A stretch of DNA of 40,586 bases from Bacteroidales bacterium UBA5235 (GCA_002409145.1 DHUL01000086.1:1-40586); one strand, 5' to 3'; positions 9,375 to 17,870 are shown, numbered from the stretch's first letter. Notes: generated from the sequence alone by a model not told the origin. Numbers and translations are program-made.

Positions 9375-9951
9375 AACAACAGTTTTTCTCACACTATTTG
9401 TCATTTTTGAGTATAATACTAGTGCTCAAGATTTAGATTGTTACAGTAATTGCCAGCAATTGAATTATGATGAGATATTTTCAATTACTACTGACTACCT
9501 AGTCGAAGATCCCAGCGACAGCATTATTATTCTCATTGACTTCTATCGGCGTGACACATTAAATATTTATAGAGTAATGGGGACCAACGAAATTTTCACG
9601 ATTTTTTATAAGAACCCTGATTGTTATACTATTTACAGAAATAGCATTATCTACGTATTCACTGAAAATTACAGTGAACCAAAAGAGAGTGTTTGGAAAG
9701 AACTAGTCTTTTCTCAAACCTGTAGGATTTTAAATTATCCACATATTACGGTGAATTGGATGAATGATAGTATCGAAGCAATAGATGGATCTTTCAGTGA
9801 TTATGGTCAATATGATCCTATTGTTTTTGAATACAGTTTTAGCAATGGGAAGTTGATTTCGAAATCAGTTTGTGATAAAATGCTATATCCAGATACAGGA
9901 TATCCGAAAGGTATTAAAACCTATCGTTACAATAAGAGATTAGTCCGATAA
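9358..9951 (+). CDS. Exported hypothetical protein, candidate immunity protein for the RHS tip
   Basis: 197 residues from ATG 9358, which lies inside the last codons of the RHS gene (overlap of 17 bp), implying translational coupling. The frame is open further upstream to a TTG at 9301, but that region is the RHS tip read in another frame; ATG 9358 gives a clean signal peptide (MITGIRTTVFLTLFVIF, cleavage after TSAQ). The mature part is acidic and rich in Tyr, Ile, Asp and Asn, with Cys in DCYSNC, NPDCY, SQTC and SVCDKM. I recognise no family. It is strongly AT-rich; the line 9421-9480 holds 18 G+C of 60. Position and size match polymorphic-toxin immunity proteins. Because it is exported, it would protect outside the cytoplasm. 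An alternative is a toxin accessory or unrelated lineage-specific protein. Confidence 0.6.
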   Translation: MITGIRTTVFLTLFVIFEYNTSAQDLDCYSNCQQLNYDEIFSITTDYLVEDPSDSIIILIDFYRRDTLNIYRVMGTNEIFTIFYKNPDCYTIYRNSIIYVFTENYSEPKESVWKELVFSQTCRILNYPHITVNWMNDSIEAIDGSFSDYGQYDPIVFEYSFSNGKLISKSVCDKMLYPDTGYPKGIKTYRYNKRLVR

Positions 9952-10152
9952 GAAAGTGGTATACCATTTCACATATAAAAATAAATGTTCTAATTCGCCA
10001 GATCAATGCTTTCATAAATTGGCTAATTGGATTTATCGCGAATTCTCTGTTTTACGATAATAACATAATGATTAAAACAAGAATATGATAATTGATTTCA
10101 CCATTGAACCATTTTATCTGTCTGAACGTTTAACCTGAAAATCCTCAATGTC

Positions 10153-11094
10153 ATGAAATGTAGTCCTGTAATTTTTATCCTCATATTGCTGGCACTGACC
10201 GCCTGCGAAGATAAACCTGTAATAACCGGTTCCGGCAGCCTCGTACTCACAGGAATTACATCTGCCAAGGGAAGTGAGATGGTAACAATCGACCTCGACT
10301 CGGGGTATGTGAGCACAGTACCAGTAAATTGCCATGTCCTGAGCTCAACGGTATTTGACCCGAATACTGGCGGTTACGGATATGTAAGCTGTGATACTGT
10401 ATTTACACTGATCGACACCGAAGACGGAGGTATAATCAAGTCGTTCCGGCTGCCCGGACTGATCTCAAGCGCCGTAGTTGATCCCGGAAATAACCTCCTC
10501 ATCGGCACATACGGCGAATATGAATACATTGATGACCCTGACAGTACCAACGGCGCCACTCTGCCGGTCTATCACACATACCTGCTTACTACAGACCTTG
10601 AGACAGGCGACATAGTACTGGATAAGGAAATTGACCTGGGCGAAGGTGTATTTGTCTGCACCCATTTCTTTGACCCTGACAATAAACTGTACATCGTGCA
10701 GAGAGCTGACAATAAACTCCTTCTTATCAACCCTGTCACAGGCACAACCACCAAAACCGTTGACATCGGAAGGCCCCTGATAAACGTGGTCTATGATACT
10801 GATGAGGGAAACCTGATAACCCTGGTACCCACCAGTGAGCCGGGCGTTTGTCTGATCGAAGTCTACAAACCAACTACCGGTGAACTGATCAGCTCAAAAC
10901 AGGTGACAGGCTTCGACAGCTATCACTTCTGTATGTCCGGTTACGATCCACACACAAAATGCTACCTGGCCGTGACCGGCGATAACAGGGTACTGTTCAT
11001 TGAACCGGCTACCGGGACAATAGCCAGGACCGTCAAGCTGGACTACCAGCTGAATGACATCAGATTCCTGAGAAAACAGGCAGAGTCGTTCTGA
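10153..11094 (+). CDS. Lipoprotein with YncE/YVTN-like beta-propeller repeats
   Basis: 313 residues. The N-terminus is a lipoprotein signal with lipobox LTAC and Cys18 as the acylated residue. The rest consists of repeated blades of about 40-50 residues with pattern hhD(P/T)xTG-hh, such as LLINPVTGTTTKTVDIG, IEVYKPTTGELISS and LFIEPATGTIARTVKLD, as in YncE/YVTN beta-propeller proteins. These usually act as binding or scaffold proteins; no catalytic residues are evident. About 200 bp of AT-rich DNA without a recognisable gene separate it from the preceding toxin partner. An imperfect hairpin (TCTGAGAAAC / GTTTCAGA with a 2-nt bulge) follows the stop and may end transcription before suf. Function unknown. 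Confidence 0.7.
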   Translation: MKCSPVIFILILLALTACEDKPVITGSGSLVLTGITSAKGSEMVTIDLDSGYVSTVPVNCHVLSSTVFDPNTGGYGYVSCDTVFTLIDTEDGGIIKSFRLPGLISSAVVDPGNNLLIGTYGEYEYIDDPDSTNGATLPVYHTYLLTTDLETGDIVLDKEIDLGEGVFVCTHFFDPDNKLYIVQRADNKLLLINPVTGTTTKTVDIGRPLINVVYDTDEGNLITLVPTSEPGVCLIEVYKPTTGELISSKQVTGFDSYHFCMSGYDPHTKCYLAVTGDNRVLFIEPATGTIARTVKLDYQLNDIRFLRKQAESF

Positions 11095-11138
11095 GAAACA
11101 GTCGTTTCAGATACTTCATCCATCTCACCATTTTTGAT

Positions 11139-11165
11139 TAATTTTGCACGATTGTAAAAACGTGC
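11139..11165 (+). promoter_or_regulatory. Candidate suf promoter -7 box overlapped by an inverted repeat
   Basis: TAATTTTG at 11139-11146 matches the -7 box TAnnTTTG; no good -33 TTTG is at the expected distance. GCACG at 11146-11150 and CGTGC at 11161-11165, 10 nt apart, form an inverted repeat that overlaps the -7 box and the predicted start site, about 55-75 bp before sufB. That is a sensible place for an operator controlling Fe-S assembly genes. The regulator is not known from this window. Confidence 0.4.
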
Positions 11166-11220
11166 ACAAACTTTAAACGGTGCCATTTGTTGAGTGGATA
11201 TACCGTTGAAGGAGAGAAAT

Positions 11221-12669
11221 ATGGAAAATGACCAGGATAAGCTGCTGGGAGAGGTAACTTCAGGTGAGTACAAGTACGGCTTTGTGACCGACATCGATAC
11301 CGAGGTTATCCCCAAAGGCCTTAATGAAGATATAGTGAGACTCATCTCAGCCAAGAAGAAGGAGCCCGAGTGGATGCTCGAGTTCCGTCTCAAGGCTTTC
11401 CGCCACTGGCAGACAATGAAGATGCCGAATTGGGCTCACCTTAAAGTCCCGGAAATTAATTACCAGGATATTATCTATTACGCAGCACCAAAACAGAAGA
11501 AAGGTCCTGAAAGCCTGGGCGACGTGGACCAGGAACTGCTGAAGACATTTGACAAGCTCGGCATACCCCTCGAGGAGCAGAAAAGACTCACCGGGGTGGC
11601 CGTTGATGCCGTCATGGACTCGGTCTCGGTGAAGACCACCTTCCGTGAGACCCTCGCTGAGATGGGCATAATCTTCTGTTCATTCTCTGAAGCTGTCAAA
11701 GAGCACCCCACGCTGGTGCAAAAGTACCTTGCATCGGTCGTCCCCTACAGTGACAACTTCTTTGCAACACTGAACTCTGCCGTCTTCTCTGACGGCTCGT
11801 TCTGCTATATCCCCAAAGGAGTCAGGTGCCCCATGGAACTCTCGACATACTTCCGCATCAACGCCTCCAATACCGGTCAGTTCGAACGCACACTGCTCAT
11901 CGCCGACGAAGATGCCTATGTCAGTTATCTCGAGGGTTGCACAGCGCCGATGCGCGACGAGAACCAGCTCCATGCAGCAGTGGTTGAGATAATTGCAGAA
12001 CGAGGCGCCGAGGTCAAGTACAGCACCGTGCAGAACTGGTACCCGGGCGACAAGGATGGCAAGGGCGGAATCTTCAACTTCGTCACCAAGCGTGGCATGT
12101 GCAAGGGAGACGACTCCAAAATCTCCTGGACACAGGTCGAGACCGGCTCGGCAATAACATGGAAGTACCCCTCATGCATCCTCCGTGGTAACAATTCGGT
12201 CGGTGAATTTTACTCGGTGGCTGTTACAAACAACTACCAGCAGGCTGACACGGGAACGAAGATGATTCACATAGGCCGCAACACGAAGAGCACAATTGTC
12301 TCCAAGGGGATCTCGGCCGGCTTCGGCCAGAACAGCTACAGGGGCCTCGTGAAAGTACTCGGAAAAGCCGAGGGAGCGCGTAATTTCTCGCAGTGCGACT
12401 CGCTCCTTCTCGGCGACAAGTGCGGGGCACACACCTTCCCGTATATCGAGGTGGATAATCCCTCTGCCATAGTTGAACATGAAGCAACAACATCCCGCAT
12501 CGGCGAGGACCAGATATTCTACTGCAACCAACGGGGCATATCCACCGAGGATGCAGTAGGGCTGATAGTAAACGGCTACGCCCGCGAGGTGATAAACAAG
12601 CTCCCCATGGAATTCGCGGTGGAAGCGCAGAAACTACTGCAGATCAGCCTTGAGGGAAGCGTGGGTTAG
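11221..12669 (+). CDS. sufB: Fe-S cluster assembly protein SufB
   Basis: 482 residues from ATG 11221, chosen because AAGGAG at 11209-11214 lies 6 nt upstream; the frame is open further up to a GTG at 11194, which is less likely. SufB is the core of the SufBC2D scaffold, which assembles Fe-S clusters in the cytoplasm from sulfur delivered by SufS-SufE. Recognisable segments are SDGSFCYIPKGVRCPMELSTYF (quoted here in two parts: SDGSFCYIPKG and VRCPMELSTYF), YLEGCTAP, the beta-helix core, and the C-terminal HEATTSRIGEDQIFYC region with the conserved Glu and Cys that contact SufD. Length is typical. It is the first of six tightly packed suf genes; a candidate promoter with an inverted repeat lies upstream. 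Confidence 0.97.
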   Translation: MENDQDKLLGEVTSGEYKYGFVTDIDTEVIPKGLNEDIVRLISAKKKEPEWMLEFRLKAFRHWQTMKMPNWAHLKVPEINYQDIIYYAAPKQKKGPESLGDVDQELLKTFDKLGIPLEEQKRLTGVAVDAVMDSVSVKTTFRETLAEMGIIFCSFSEAVKEHPTLVQKYLASVVPYSDNFFATLNSAVFSDGSFCYIPKGVRCPMELSTYFRINASNTGQFERTLLIADEDAYVSYLEGCTAPMRDENQLHAAVVEIIAERGAEVKYSTVQNWYPGDKDGKGGIFNFVTKRGMCKGDDSKISWTQVETGSAITWKYPSCILRGNNSVGEFYSVAVTNNYQQADTGTKMIHIGRNTKSTIVSKGISAGFGQNSYRGLVKVLGKAEGARNFSQCDSLLLGDKCGAHTFPYIEVDNPSAIVEHEATTSRIGEDQIFYCNQRGISTEDAVGLIVNGYAREVINKLPMEFAVEAQKLLQISLEGSVG

Positions 12670-12693
12670 TTATGAATCAACAGCAAACAGTAT

Positions 12694-13491
12694 ATGCAAA
12701 CCGAATTTTTAATACAGATAAAAGACTTAAAAGCCTCTATTGATAACAAAGAGATCCTCAAGGGCCTCAACCTGGAAGTTAAACCCGGCGAGATACATGC
12801 AATCATGGGTCCCAACGGCAGCGGCAAGAGCACCCTCGCCAATGTGCTTACCGGCAGGGAGCTGGCTACCGTCACCGCCGGTTCTGTCACCTTCGAGGGG
12901 AAGAACCTCCTTGAGATGTCACCCGAGGAGCGTGCCCGCGAGGGAATATTCCTCTCATTTCAATACCCCATCGAGATCCCGGGCGTCAGCATGGTCAACT
13001 TCATGAAGACAGCCATCAATGAACAGCGTAAGCACCGCGGCCTCGAACCGCTCTCAGCCTCTGACTTCTTGCGCCTGATGCGTGAAAAGAAGGAACTCGT
13101 GGAGATAGACTCGGCCCTTACAAACAGGAGCGTTAACGAGGGCTTCTCCGGAGGTGAAAAAAAGAAAAACGAGATTTTCCAGATGGCGATGCTCGAGCCG
13201 AGACTGGCGCTACTCGATGAGACCGATTCAGGACTGGATATCGACGCACTGCGTATCGTCGCCAATGGTGTGAACAAGATCCGCAGACCTGACACCTCAG
13301 TGATAGTAATCACACATTACCAGAGACTGCTCGACTATATCGTGCCTGATTATGTGCACGTGCTCTATGACGGCCGCATCGTGAAATCGGGCGGACCTGA
13401 ACTGGCTCTCGAGCTTGAGGAGAGAGGATATGACTGGATTAAGAAGGAAGCAGACGTCAGTGAAGAGACATGGACTACAGACCGGAAGTAA
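12694..13491 (+). CDS. sufC: Fe-S cluster assembly ATPase SufC
   Basis: 265 residues, ABC-type ATPase that drives conformational change in the SufBC2D scaffold. Walker A is GPNGSGKS at residues 39-46, the ABC signature is SGGEKKKNE from S152, and Walker B is LALLDETDSGLD with D175 and E176. The switch His appears in VITHYQRLLDY. SufC characteristically has the SGGEKKRNE-type signature rather than the usual LSGGQ, and that is what is seen. Starts 24 bp after sufB; its last 22 bp overlap the start of sufD, consistent with coupled translation of the scaffold subunits. Confidence 0.97.
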   Translation: MQTEFLIQIKDLKASIDNKEILKGLNLEVKPGEIHAIMGPNGSGKSTLANVLTGRELATVTAGSVTFEGKNLLEMSPEERAREGIFLSFQYPIEIPGVSMVNFMKTAINEQRKHRGLEPLSASDFLRLMREKKELVEIDSALTNRSVNEGFSGGEKKKNEIFQMAMLEPRLALLDETDSGLDIDALRIVANGVNKIRRPDTSVIVITHYQRLLDYIVPDYVHVLYDGRIVKSGGPELALELEERGYDWIKKEADVSEETWTTDRK

Positions 13492-14828
13492 TTAGCAGGC
13501 TCACAGAACTCTGGGAAGGGAGGAATGCCGAACTGCTGAAGGGATCGCCTGAGATTTTCAACAGGTTCCGCCCTGAGGCTTTCAGCGAGTTCCTGCGCCT
13601 CGGCATCCCTGACAGAAAGAATGAAGCCTATAAATATACAAACCTCGAGAAATCATTCAGCTACAAATACGAGAAGTACTTCTCACCCAAGCCCGACGAT
13701 TTCAGGGAGGCCGAGAGGTTTCACTGCGAGGTGGAGGACCTCGACGTATGGAATATGGTGTTGCTCAACGGCTTTTTCCCACGGGGCGAAGAAGGCCTGG
13801 CAATGCTTCCCGGCGGAATATGGGTCGGCAGCATGAAAGCTGCCGCCAGGCAATTCCCGAAGCTGGTGGAAAAGCATTATAACAAATACGTGCAGAACGA
13901 AAACGACGGGTTGGTGCCGCTGAACACTGCACTGGCCACTGACGGGCTTTTCCTCTATGCACCGAAGGGCACCGCCTACACCAAGCCAATCCAGATTGTC
14001 AACCTGCTGCACAGCACGCAGGACATCTTCGCGCAGGACCGCAACCTTATTGTGGTGGAAGAGGGCGCCCGGATGTCATTGCTTGTCTGCGATCATGCCA
14101 TCTCGCCGCAACACTACCTGACAAACACCGTCACCGAGGTCTATGTGGGACGCAACTCGCGGTTCGAGATCATCAGGGTGCAGAACCAGCATAACGACTC
14201 CGGGAAGGTGACTCACACATTCATCCACCAGGAGCGCGACAGCTTTGCATCATCGAACAACGTCACCCTCCACGGCGGACTGGTACGCAACGCCACCTGG
14301 CACAGTCTCAACGGGGAAAATGCCGAGACGCACAGTTACGGCCTCTTCCTGGCTGACAAGCACCAGCATGTGGCCAATTTCGTGAAGGTTGACCATGTGG
14401 CTCCCAACTGCAACAGCACACAGCTCTTCAAGGGGGTGCTAGATGACAATGCCACGGGCGCCTTCAACGGCCGTATAATGGTGCACAAGGATGCGCAGAA
14501 GACCAACGCCTTCCAGAGCAGCAACAATATCATCCTCTCTGACACGGCACGAATGGATACCAAGCCTCAGCTCGAGATCTATGCTGACGACGTGAAATGC
14601 AGTCATGGAGCCACGGTCGGCCAGCTGGATGAGAATGCACTCTTTTATCTCCGTTCGCGCGGGATAGATGCCCGCGAGGCGAAGCTGATGCTGATGTTCG
14701 GCTTCGCACATGATGTCGTAAAGAACATACCCATCGAAGCGCTTCGCGAAAGGATAGACCACCTGGTCCTCCAGCGCCTCCGTGGCGAACTGTCGCGCTG
14801 CGCCTCATGCGCAATACAGTGTAACTGA
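13470..14828 (+). CDS. sufD: Fe-S cluster assembly protein SufD
   Basis: 452 residues, the SufB paralogue that completes the SufBC2D scaffold and helps iron entry. The N-terminal helical part contains RKNEAYKYTNLEK, a SufD hallmark, and the middle is a parallel beta-helix region including APKGTAYTKPIQIVNL and ARMSLLVCDH. The C-terminal part carries NAFQSSNNIILSDTARMDTKP, LEIYADDVKCSHGATVGQLD and LFYLRSRGID, where the conserved Cys-Ser-His faces SufB. Overlaps sufC by 22 bp and precedes sufS by 8 bp. Length and motifs are typical. Confidence 0.96.
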   Translation: MDYRPEVISRLTELWEGRNAELLKGSPEIFNRFRPEAFSEFLRLGIPDRKNEAYKYTNLEKSFSYKYEKYFSPKPDDFREAERFHCEVEDLDVWNMVLLNGFFPRGEEGLAMLPGGIWVGSMKAAARQFPKLVEKHYNKYVQNENDGLVPLNTALATDGLFLYAPKGTAYTKPIQIVNLLHSTQDIFAQDRNLIVVEEGARMSLLVCDHAISPQHYLTNTVTEVYVGRNSRFEIIRVQNQHNDSGKVTHTFIHQERDSFASSNNVTLHGGLVRNATWHSLNGENAETHSYGLFLADKHQHVANFVKVDHVAPNCNSTQLFKGVLDDNATGAFNGRIMVHKDAQKTNAFQSSNNIILSDTARMDTKPQLEIYADDVKCSHGATVGQLDENALFYLRSRGIDAREAKLMLMFGFAHDVVKNIPIEALRERIDHLVLQRLRGELSRCASCAIQCN

Positions 14829-14836
14829 ACGAACTG

Positions 14837-16063
14837 ATGAAGCTTGCGAAGAGCATAGAAGAGATAAGGTCTGATTTCCCGATCCTCTCAACGAAGGCAT
14901 ACGGGAAACCCCTGGTATATCTTGACAACGGCGCCACAACACAAAAACCGCTGCAGGTCATCAAACTGCTGGAGGAGCTTTACCGCACAACGAACGCCAA
15001 TGTCCACCGCGGTGTGCATTATCTCTCAGACATGGTTTCAGAGCGTTATGAGGCGGCCCGCGAGACTGTCAGGGCCTTCATAAATGCCGGTGCAAGGGAG
15101 GAGATAATCTTCACGGCAGGAACTACCGCCTCAATCAACGCCGTTGCCTTCTCATTCGGAGAGAGATATGTCCGCGAAGGCGATGAGATTGTAATCAGCG
15201 GCATGGAACACCATGCGAACATTGTTCCCTGGCAGATGCTCTGCGAGCGCAAAAAGGCAAAACTTAAGGTTATACCATTCTCTGATGCAGGTGTCCTGGA
15301 CCTTGAAGCTTACCGGAGTCTGCTCTCCGAACGGACACGGATAGTGGCTGTCACACATGTTTCCAATGTACTTGGGACCATCAATCCCGTAAAAGAAATT
15401 GTTGCTGAGGCCCATCGCCATGGCATCCCGGTACTGATCGACGGCGCACAGGGCATACAGCACGGAATGGTGGATGTCACTGATTTTGACTGCGACTTCT
15501 ATGTTTTCTCCGGGCACAAGGTATATGGCCCCAACGGTATCGGTGTACTATACGGAAAGGCTGAAGTGCTTAATGAGCTGCCCCCATACCAGGGAGGCGG
15601 AGACATGGTGGCAAACGTAACTTTTGAAAAGACAACATATAACGTGCTTCCTTTCAAATTTGAGGCAGGAACTACCAACTTCACCGGGGCTATTGGACTC
15701 GCAGCTGCTCTTGACTATATCTCTCTGCTCGGCCGTGAAGCTGTCACCGAAAGGGAACAGGCCCTTTTAGCCCGGGCAACAACAGGATTATCAGCCATTG
15801 AGGGTCTGCGCATCTATGGCACCGCCCCGCAAAAGGTCTCTCTGATCTCATTCCTGCCGGGAGCGATACACCAGTATGATGCCGGCATGATTCTTGACAA
15901 GATGGGTATTGCGGTCAGGACAGGAACACACTGCGCGCAGCCGTTAATGGGACGGTACGGTATAACAGGCAATATCAGAGCCTCGATTGCCTTCTACAAT
16001 ACAGAGGATGAGGTGGATGCCCTGGTGAAAGGTGTAAGGAAAGTGACCGAAATGTTCGCTTGA
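14837..16063 (+). CDS. sufS: SufS-type cysteine desulfurase
   Basis: 408 residues, PLP-dependent group II cysteine desulfurase that releases sulfur from L-cysteine as an enzyme persulfide for SufE. The PLP Schiff-base Lys is K228 in SGHKVYGPNGIGVLYG. The persulfide Cys is C366 in RTGTHCAQPLM, within the short loop typical of the SufS (not IscS) type. The N-terminus has YLDNGATTQKP and VHRGVHYLS, both family-specific. It follows sufD by 8 bp and precedes sufE by 9 bp, so transfer partners are co-expressed. Confidence 0.97.
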   Translation: MKLAKSIEEIRSDFPILSTKAYGKPLVYLDNGATTQKPLQVIKLLEELYRTTNANVHRGVHYLSDMVSERYEAARETVRAFINAGAREEIIFTAGTTASINAVAFSFGERYVREGDEIVISGMEHHANIVPWQMLCERKKAKLKVIPFSDAGVLDLEAYRSLLSERTRIVAVTHVSNVLGTINPVKEIVAEAHRHGIPVLIDGAQGIQHGMVDVTDFDCDFYVFSGHKVYGPNGIGVLYGKAEVLNELPPYQGGGDMVANVTFEKTTYNVLPFKFEAGTTNFTGAIGLAAALDYISLLGREAVTEREQALLARATTGLSAIEGLRIYGTAPQKVSLISFLPGAIHQYDAGMILDKMGIAVRTGTHCAQPLMGRYGITGNIRASIAFYNTEDEVDALVKGVRKVTEMFA

Positions 16064-16072
16064 TATATTAAA

Positions 16073-16501
16073 ATGACTATTAACGAAATACAGGATCAGA
16101 TAATTGAGGAGTTCGCCCAGTTCGGCGACTGGATGGAAAGGTATGAGTATCTCATCGACCTGGGCAGGTCACTGGGCCCGTTCGATGAGAGGCACAAGAC
16201 TCCGGAGTACCTGATTGAGGGCTGCCAGAGCAAGGTGTGGCTCTACCCCTCTTTTGAAGAAGGCATCATCACCTTCACCGCCGATAGCGATGCGCTGATC
16301 ACCAGGGGCATAGTAGCTCTGCTGGTGCGGGTCTTTTCGGGACGCACCCCGGCAGAGATCGTCGACGCCAGGATCTATTTCATAGAGAAGATCGGACTAC
16401 GGGAAAACCTCTCCCCCACGCGTTCAAACGGTCTGCTGGCCATGATGAAACAGATGCGTCTGTACGCCCTGGCATATAAGACAAAACAGGAGCACTCATG
16501 A
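16073..16501 (+). CDS. sufE: SufE sulfur acceptor protein
   Basis: 142 residues. SufE accepts the persulfide sulfur from SufS on its active-site Cys and passes it to SufB, raising SufS activity. The acceptor is C51 in LIEGCQSKVWL. The N-terminal helix (IIEEFAQFGDWMERYEYLIDLG) is given here only as the conserved pieces EEFAQFGDW and YEYLIDLG. The later LLVRVFSGRTPAEI and IGLRENLSPTRSNGL segments are also conserved. Stop and the next start overlap by 4 bp (ATGA). Confidence 0.96.
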   Translation: MTINEIQDQIIEEFAQFGDWMERYEYLIDLGRSLGPFDERHKTPEYLIEGCQSKVWLYPSFEEGIITFTADSDALITRGIVALLVRVFSGRTPAEIVDARIYFIEKIGLRENLSPTRSNGLLAMMKQMRLYALAYKTKQEHS

Positions 16502-16818
16502 ACACACAGGAGATACAGGAGACCGAAGCACGCATAGTAGGTGTGCTCAAAGGCATCTTTGACCCCGAGATACCGGTGAACATATATGACCTCGGCCTCG
16601 TCTACGAGGTCAGGGTTGATGAGGAGCAGATTGCACATATCACGATGACGCTGACTGCACCAAACTGCCCTATGGCTGAGGATCTCGTTGAAGAGGTCAG
16701 TTACAAGGTTGCCGGTATCAAAGGGGTTAAGGACTGTGACCTCAAACTTACATTCAATCCGCCGTGGGACCGCAGCATGCTGAGCGATGAGGCGAAGCTT
16801 GAACTGGGATTGCTCTAG
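16498..16818 (+). CDS. DUF59/MIP18 family protein (SufT-like) of the suf operon
   Basis: 106 residues. Single MIP18/DUF59 domain with DPEIPVNIYDLGLVYEV at about residues 19-35 and the TLTAPNCPMAEDLVEEV motif around the conserved Cys. C-terminal NPPWDRSMLSDEAKLELGL is also typical. These proteins (SufT in some bacteria, CIA2/MIP18 in eukaryotes) help mature or deliver Fe-S clusters to target proteins. It overlaps sufE by 4 bp and is the last suf gene. The SufT name fits the context, but I leave the symbol blank because several subgroups share this domain. Confidence 0.9.
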   Translation: MNTQEIQETEARIVGVLKGIFDPEIPVNIYDLGLVYEVRVDEEQIAHITMTLTAPNCPMAEDLVEEVSYKVAGIKGVKDCDLKLTFNPPWDRSMLSDEAKLELGLL

Positions 16819-16859
16819 ATCCGCTGCAGGACAGGACCATACTTACCGACAAGGCGAAG

Positions 16860-16902
16860 CCGGAGCCGGAACTTCTCCGGAAATTTGTACCTTTACCGGT
16901 AC
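16860..16902 (+). terminator. Two small hairpins between suf operon and queG
   Basis: CCGGAG at 16860-16865 with CTCCGG at 16875-16880 (9-nt loop), then GTACC at 16887-16891 with GGTAC at 16898-16902 (6-nt loop). Neither is followed by a T-run, so they may be a weak terminator, an RNA-stabilising element or a binding site rather than a classic intrinsic terminator. Confidence 0.3.
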
Positions 16903-16930
16903 GTGTAACTGATGATCTGAAATCCGTACC

Positions 16931-17869
16931 ATGACCGATGCACGTAAAATAGCGCTCACCTGGAAAATCCGCGAAAGTTTACGGATGGAAGGTTTTGATA
17001 TTTACGGTATTGCTCAGGCAGCAGCTCATCATGAAGACAGCAGCCACATTTCGGAGTGGATTTCAGCCGGTAAGAACGGTACCATGGGGTTCATTGAGAG
17101 AAACCTCGACAAAAGGGGAGATATAACCACACTGGTCGAAGGAGCAAGATCAGTGATAATGGCAGGTATACGCTACTACAGCAATGACTCCCCTGCGGGT
17201 GAGGATAACTATTTCATCAGCCGATATGCACGGGTAAAGGACTATCACCAGGTAATCGAGGAAAAGCTGACCCGTATTCAGAAAATAATCAAAAAAGAGG
17301 TGCCTGATTCGGTAAGCCGGGTGTTCTGCGATGCCGGTCCTGTTACTGAAAAAGCATGGGCTATCCGGGCCGGACTGGGATGGCGCGGTAAACACAGCCT
17401 GGTAATTAATAAGGATATCGGCTCATTCTTCTTCCTGGGCGAAATTGTCACCACGGCAGAGTTTATTAATGACAATGCGACATCACGTGACCGGTGCGGT
17501 GAATGCACCCTCTGTATCGAAGCCTGCCCGACGGGGGCCATTTGCAGTGACAGAACAATTGATGCCCGCCGTTGCATCGCCTACCTTACCATAGAACATG
17601 ACGGTAACCTGCCTGAAGAATTCAGGGGGAAGACTGAAAAAATAATATTTGGTTGTGACAGGTGCCAGGAGGTTTGTCCCTGGAACAGGAAGGCTATAGC
17701 TTATTCAGATAAGGAACTGATACCCGATTTTACGGTCACCTCCCTGACAAGAAAAGAGTGGCACAGTCTTACACCCGAAGAGTTTAAAAGAATATTCAGG
17801 TCATCACCTGTAAAACGAACAGGTTATGACAAAATCAGAAGAAACATCGATTTCGTTGATCACCGGTGA
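16931..17869 (+). CDS. queG: Epoxyqueuosine reductase QueG
   Basis: 312 residues, cobalamin-dependent enzyme that reduces epoxyqueuosine at tRNA position 34 to queuosine in the cytoplasm. The proposed catalytic Asp is D134 in FCDAGPVTEKAWA. Two [4Fe-4S] clusters are bound by CGECTLCIEACP (C189, C192, C195, C199) and by C215 with CDRCQEVCPW (C242, C245, C249). The N-terminal cobalamin-binding region and the RYARVKDYH motif are present. The usual length is 310-380, so the C-terminal HEAT-like extension of longer members is missing. It needs Fe-S clusters from the suf operon just upstream, 112 bp away, and is convergent with the efflux operon downstream. Confidence 0.95.
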   Translation: MTDARKIALTWKIRESLRMEGFDIYGIAQAAAHHEDSSHISEWISAGKNGTMGFIERNLDKRGDITTLVEGARSVIMAGIRYYSNDSPAGEDNYFISRYARVKDYHQVIEEKLTRIQKIIKKEVPDSVSRVFCDAGPVTEKAWAIRAGLGWRGKHSLVINKDIGSFFFLGEIVTTAEFINDNATSRDRCGECTLCIEACPTGAICSDRTIDARRCIAYLTIEHDGNLPEEFRGKTEKIIFGCDRCQEVCPWNRKAIAYSDKELIPDFTVTSLTRKEWHSLTPEEFKRIFRSSPVKRTGYDKIRRNIDFVDHR

Positions 17870-17870
17870 C

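Noticed and set aside
9952..10152. AT-rich 201-bp gap checked for a small gene or RNA
   Set aside because: Only a 10-bp palindrome (TGGTATACCA near 9957) is visible; no frame with a start and sensible product and no recognisable RNA.
11194..11220. GTG start nine codons upstream for SufB
   Set aside because: AAGGAG is placed 6 nt before ATG 11221, and the extra residues overlap that ribosome binding site.
12172..12531. 119-codon and neighbouring long minus-strand frames inside sufB
   Set aside because: They are antisense to a certain gene with full family motifs; long shadow frames are expected in GC-rich coding DNA.
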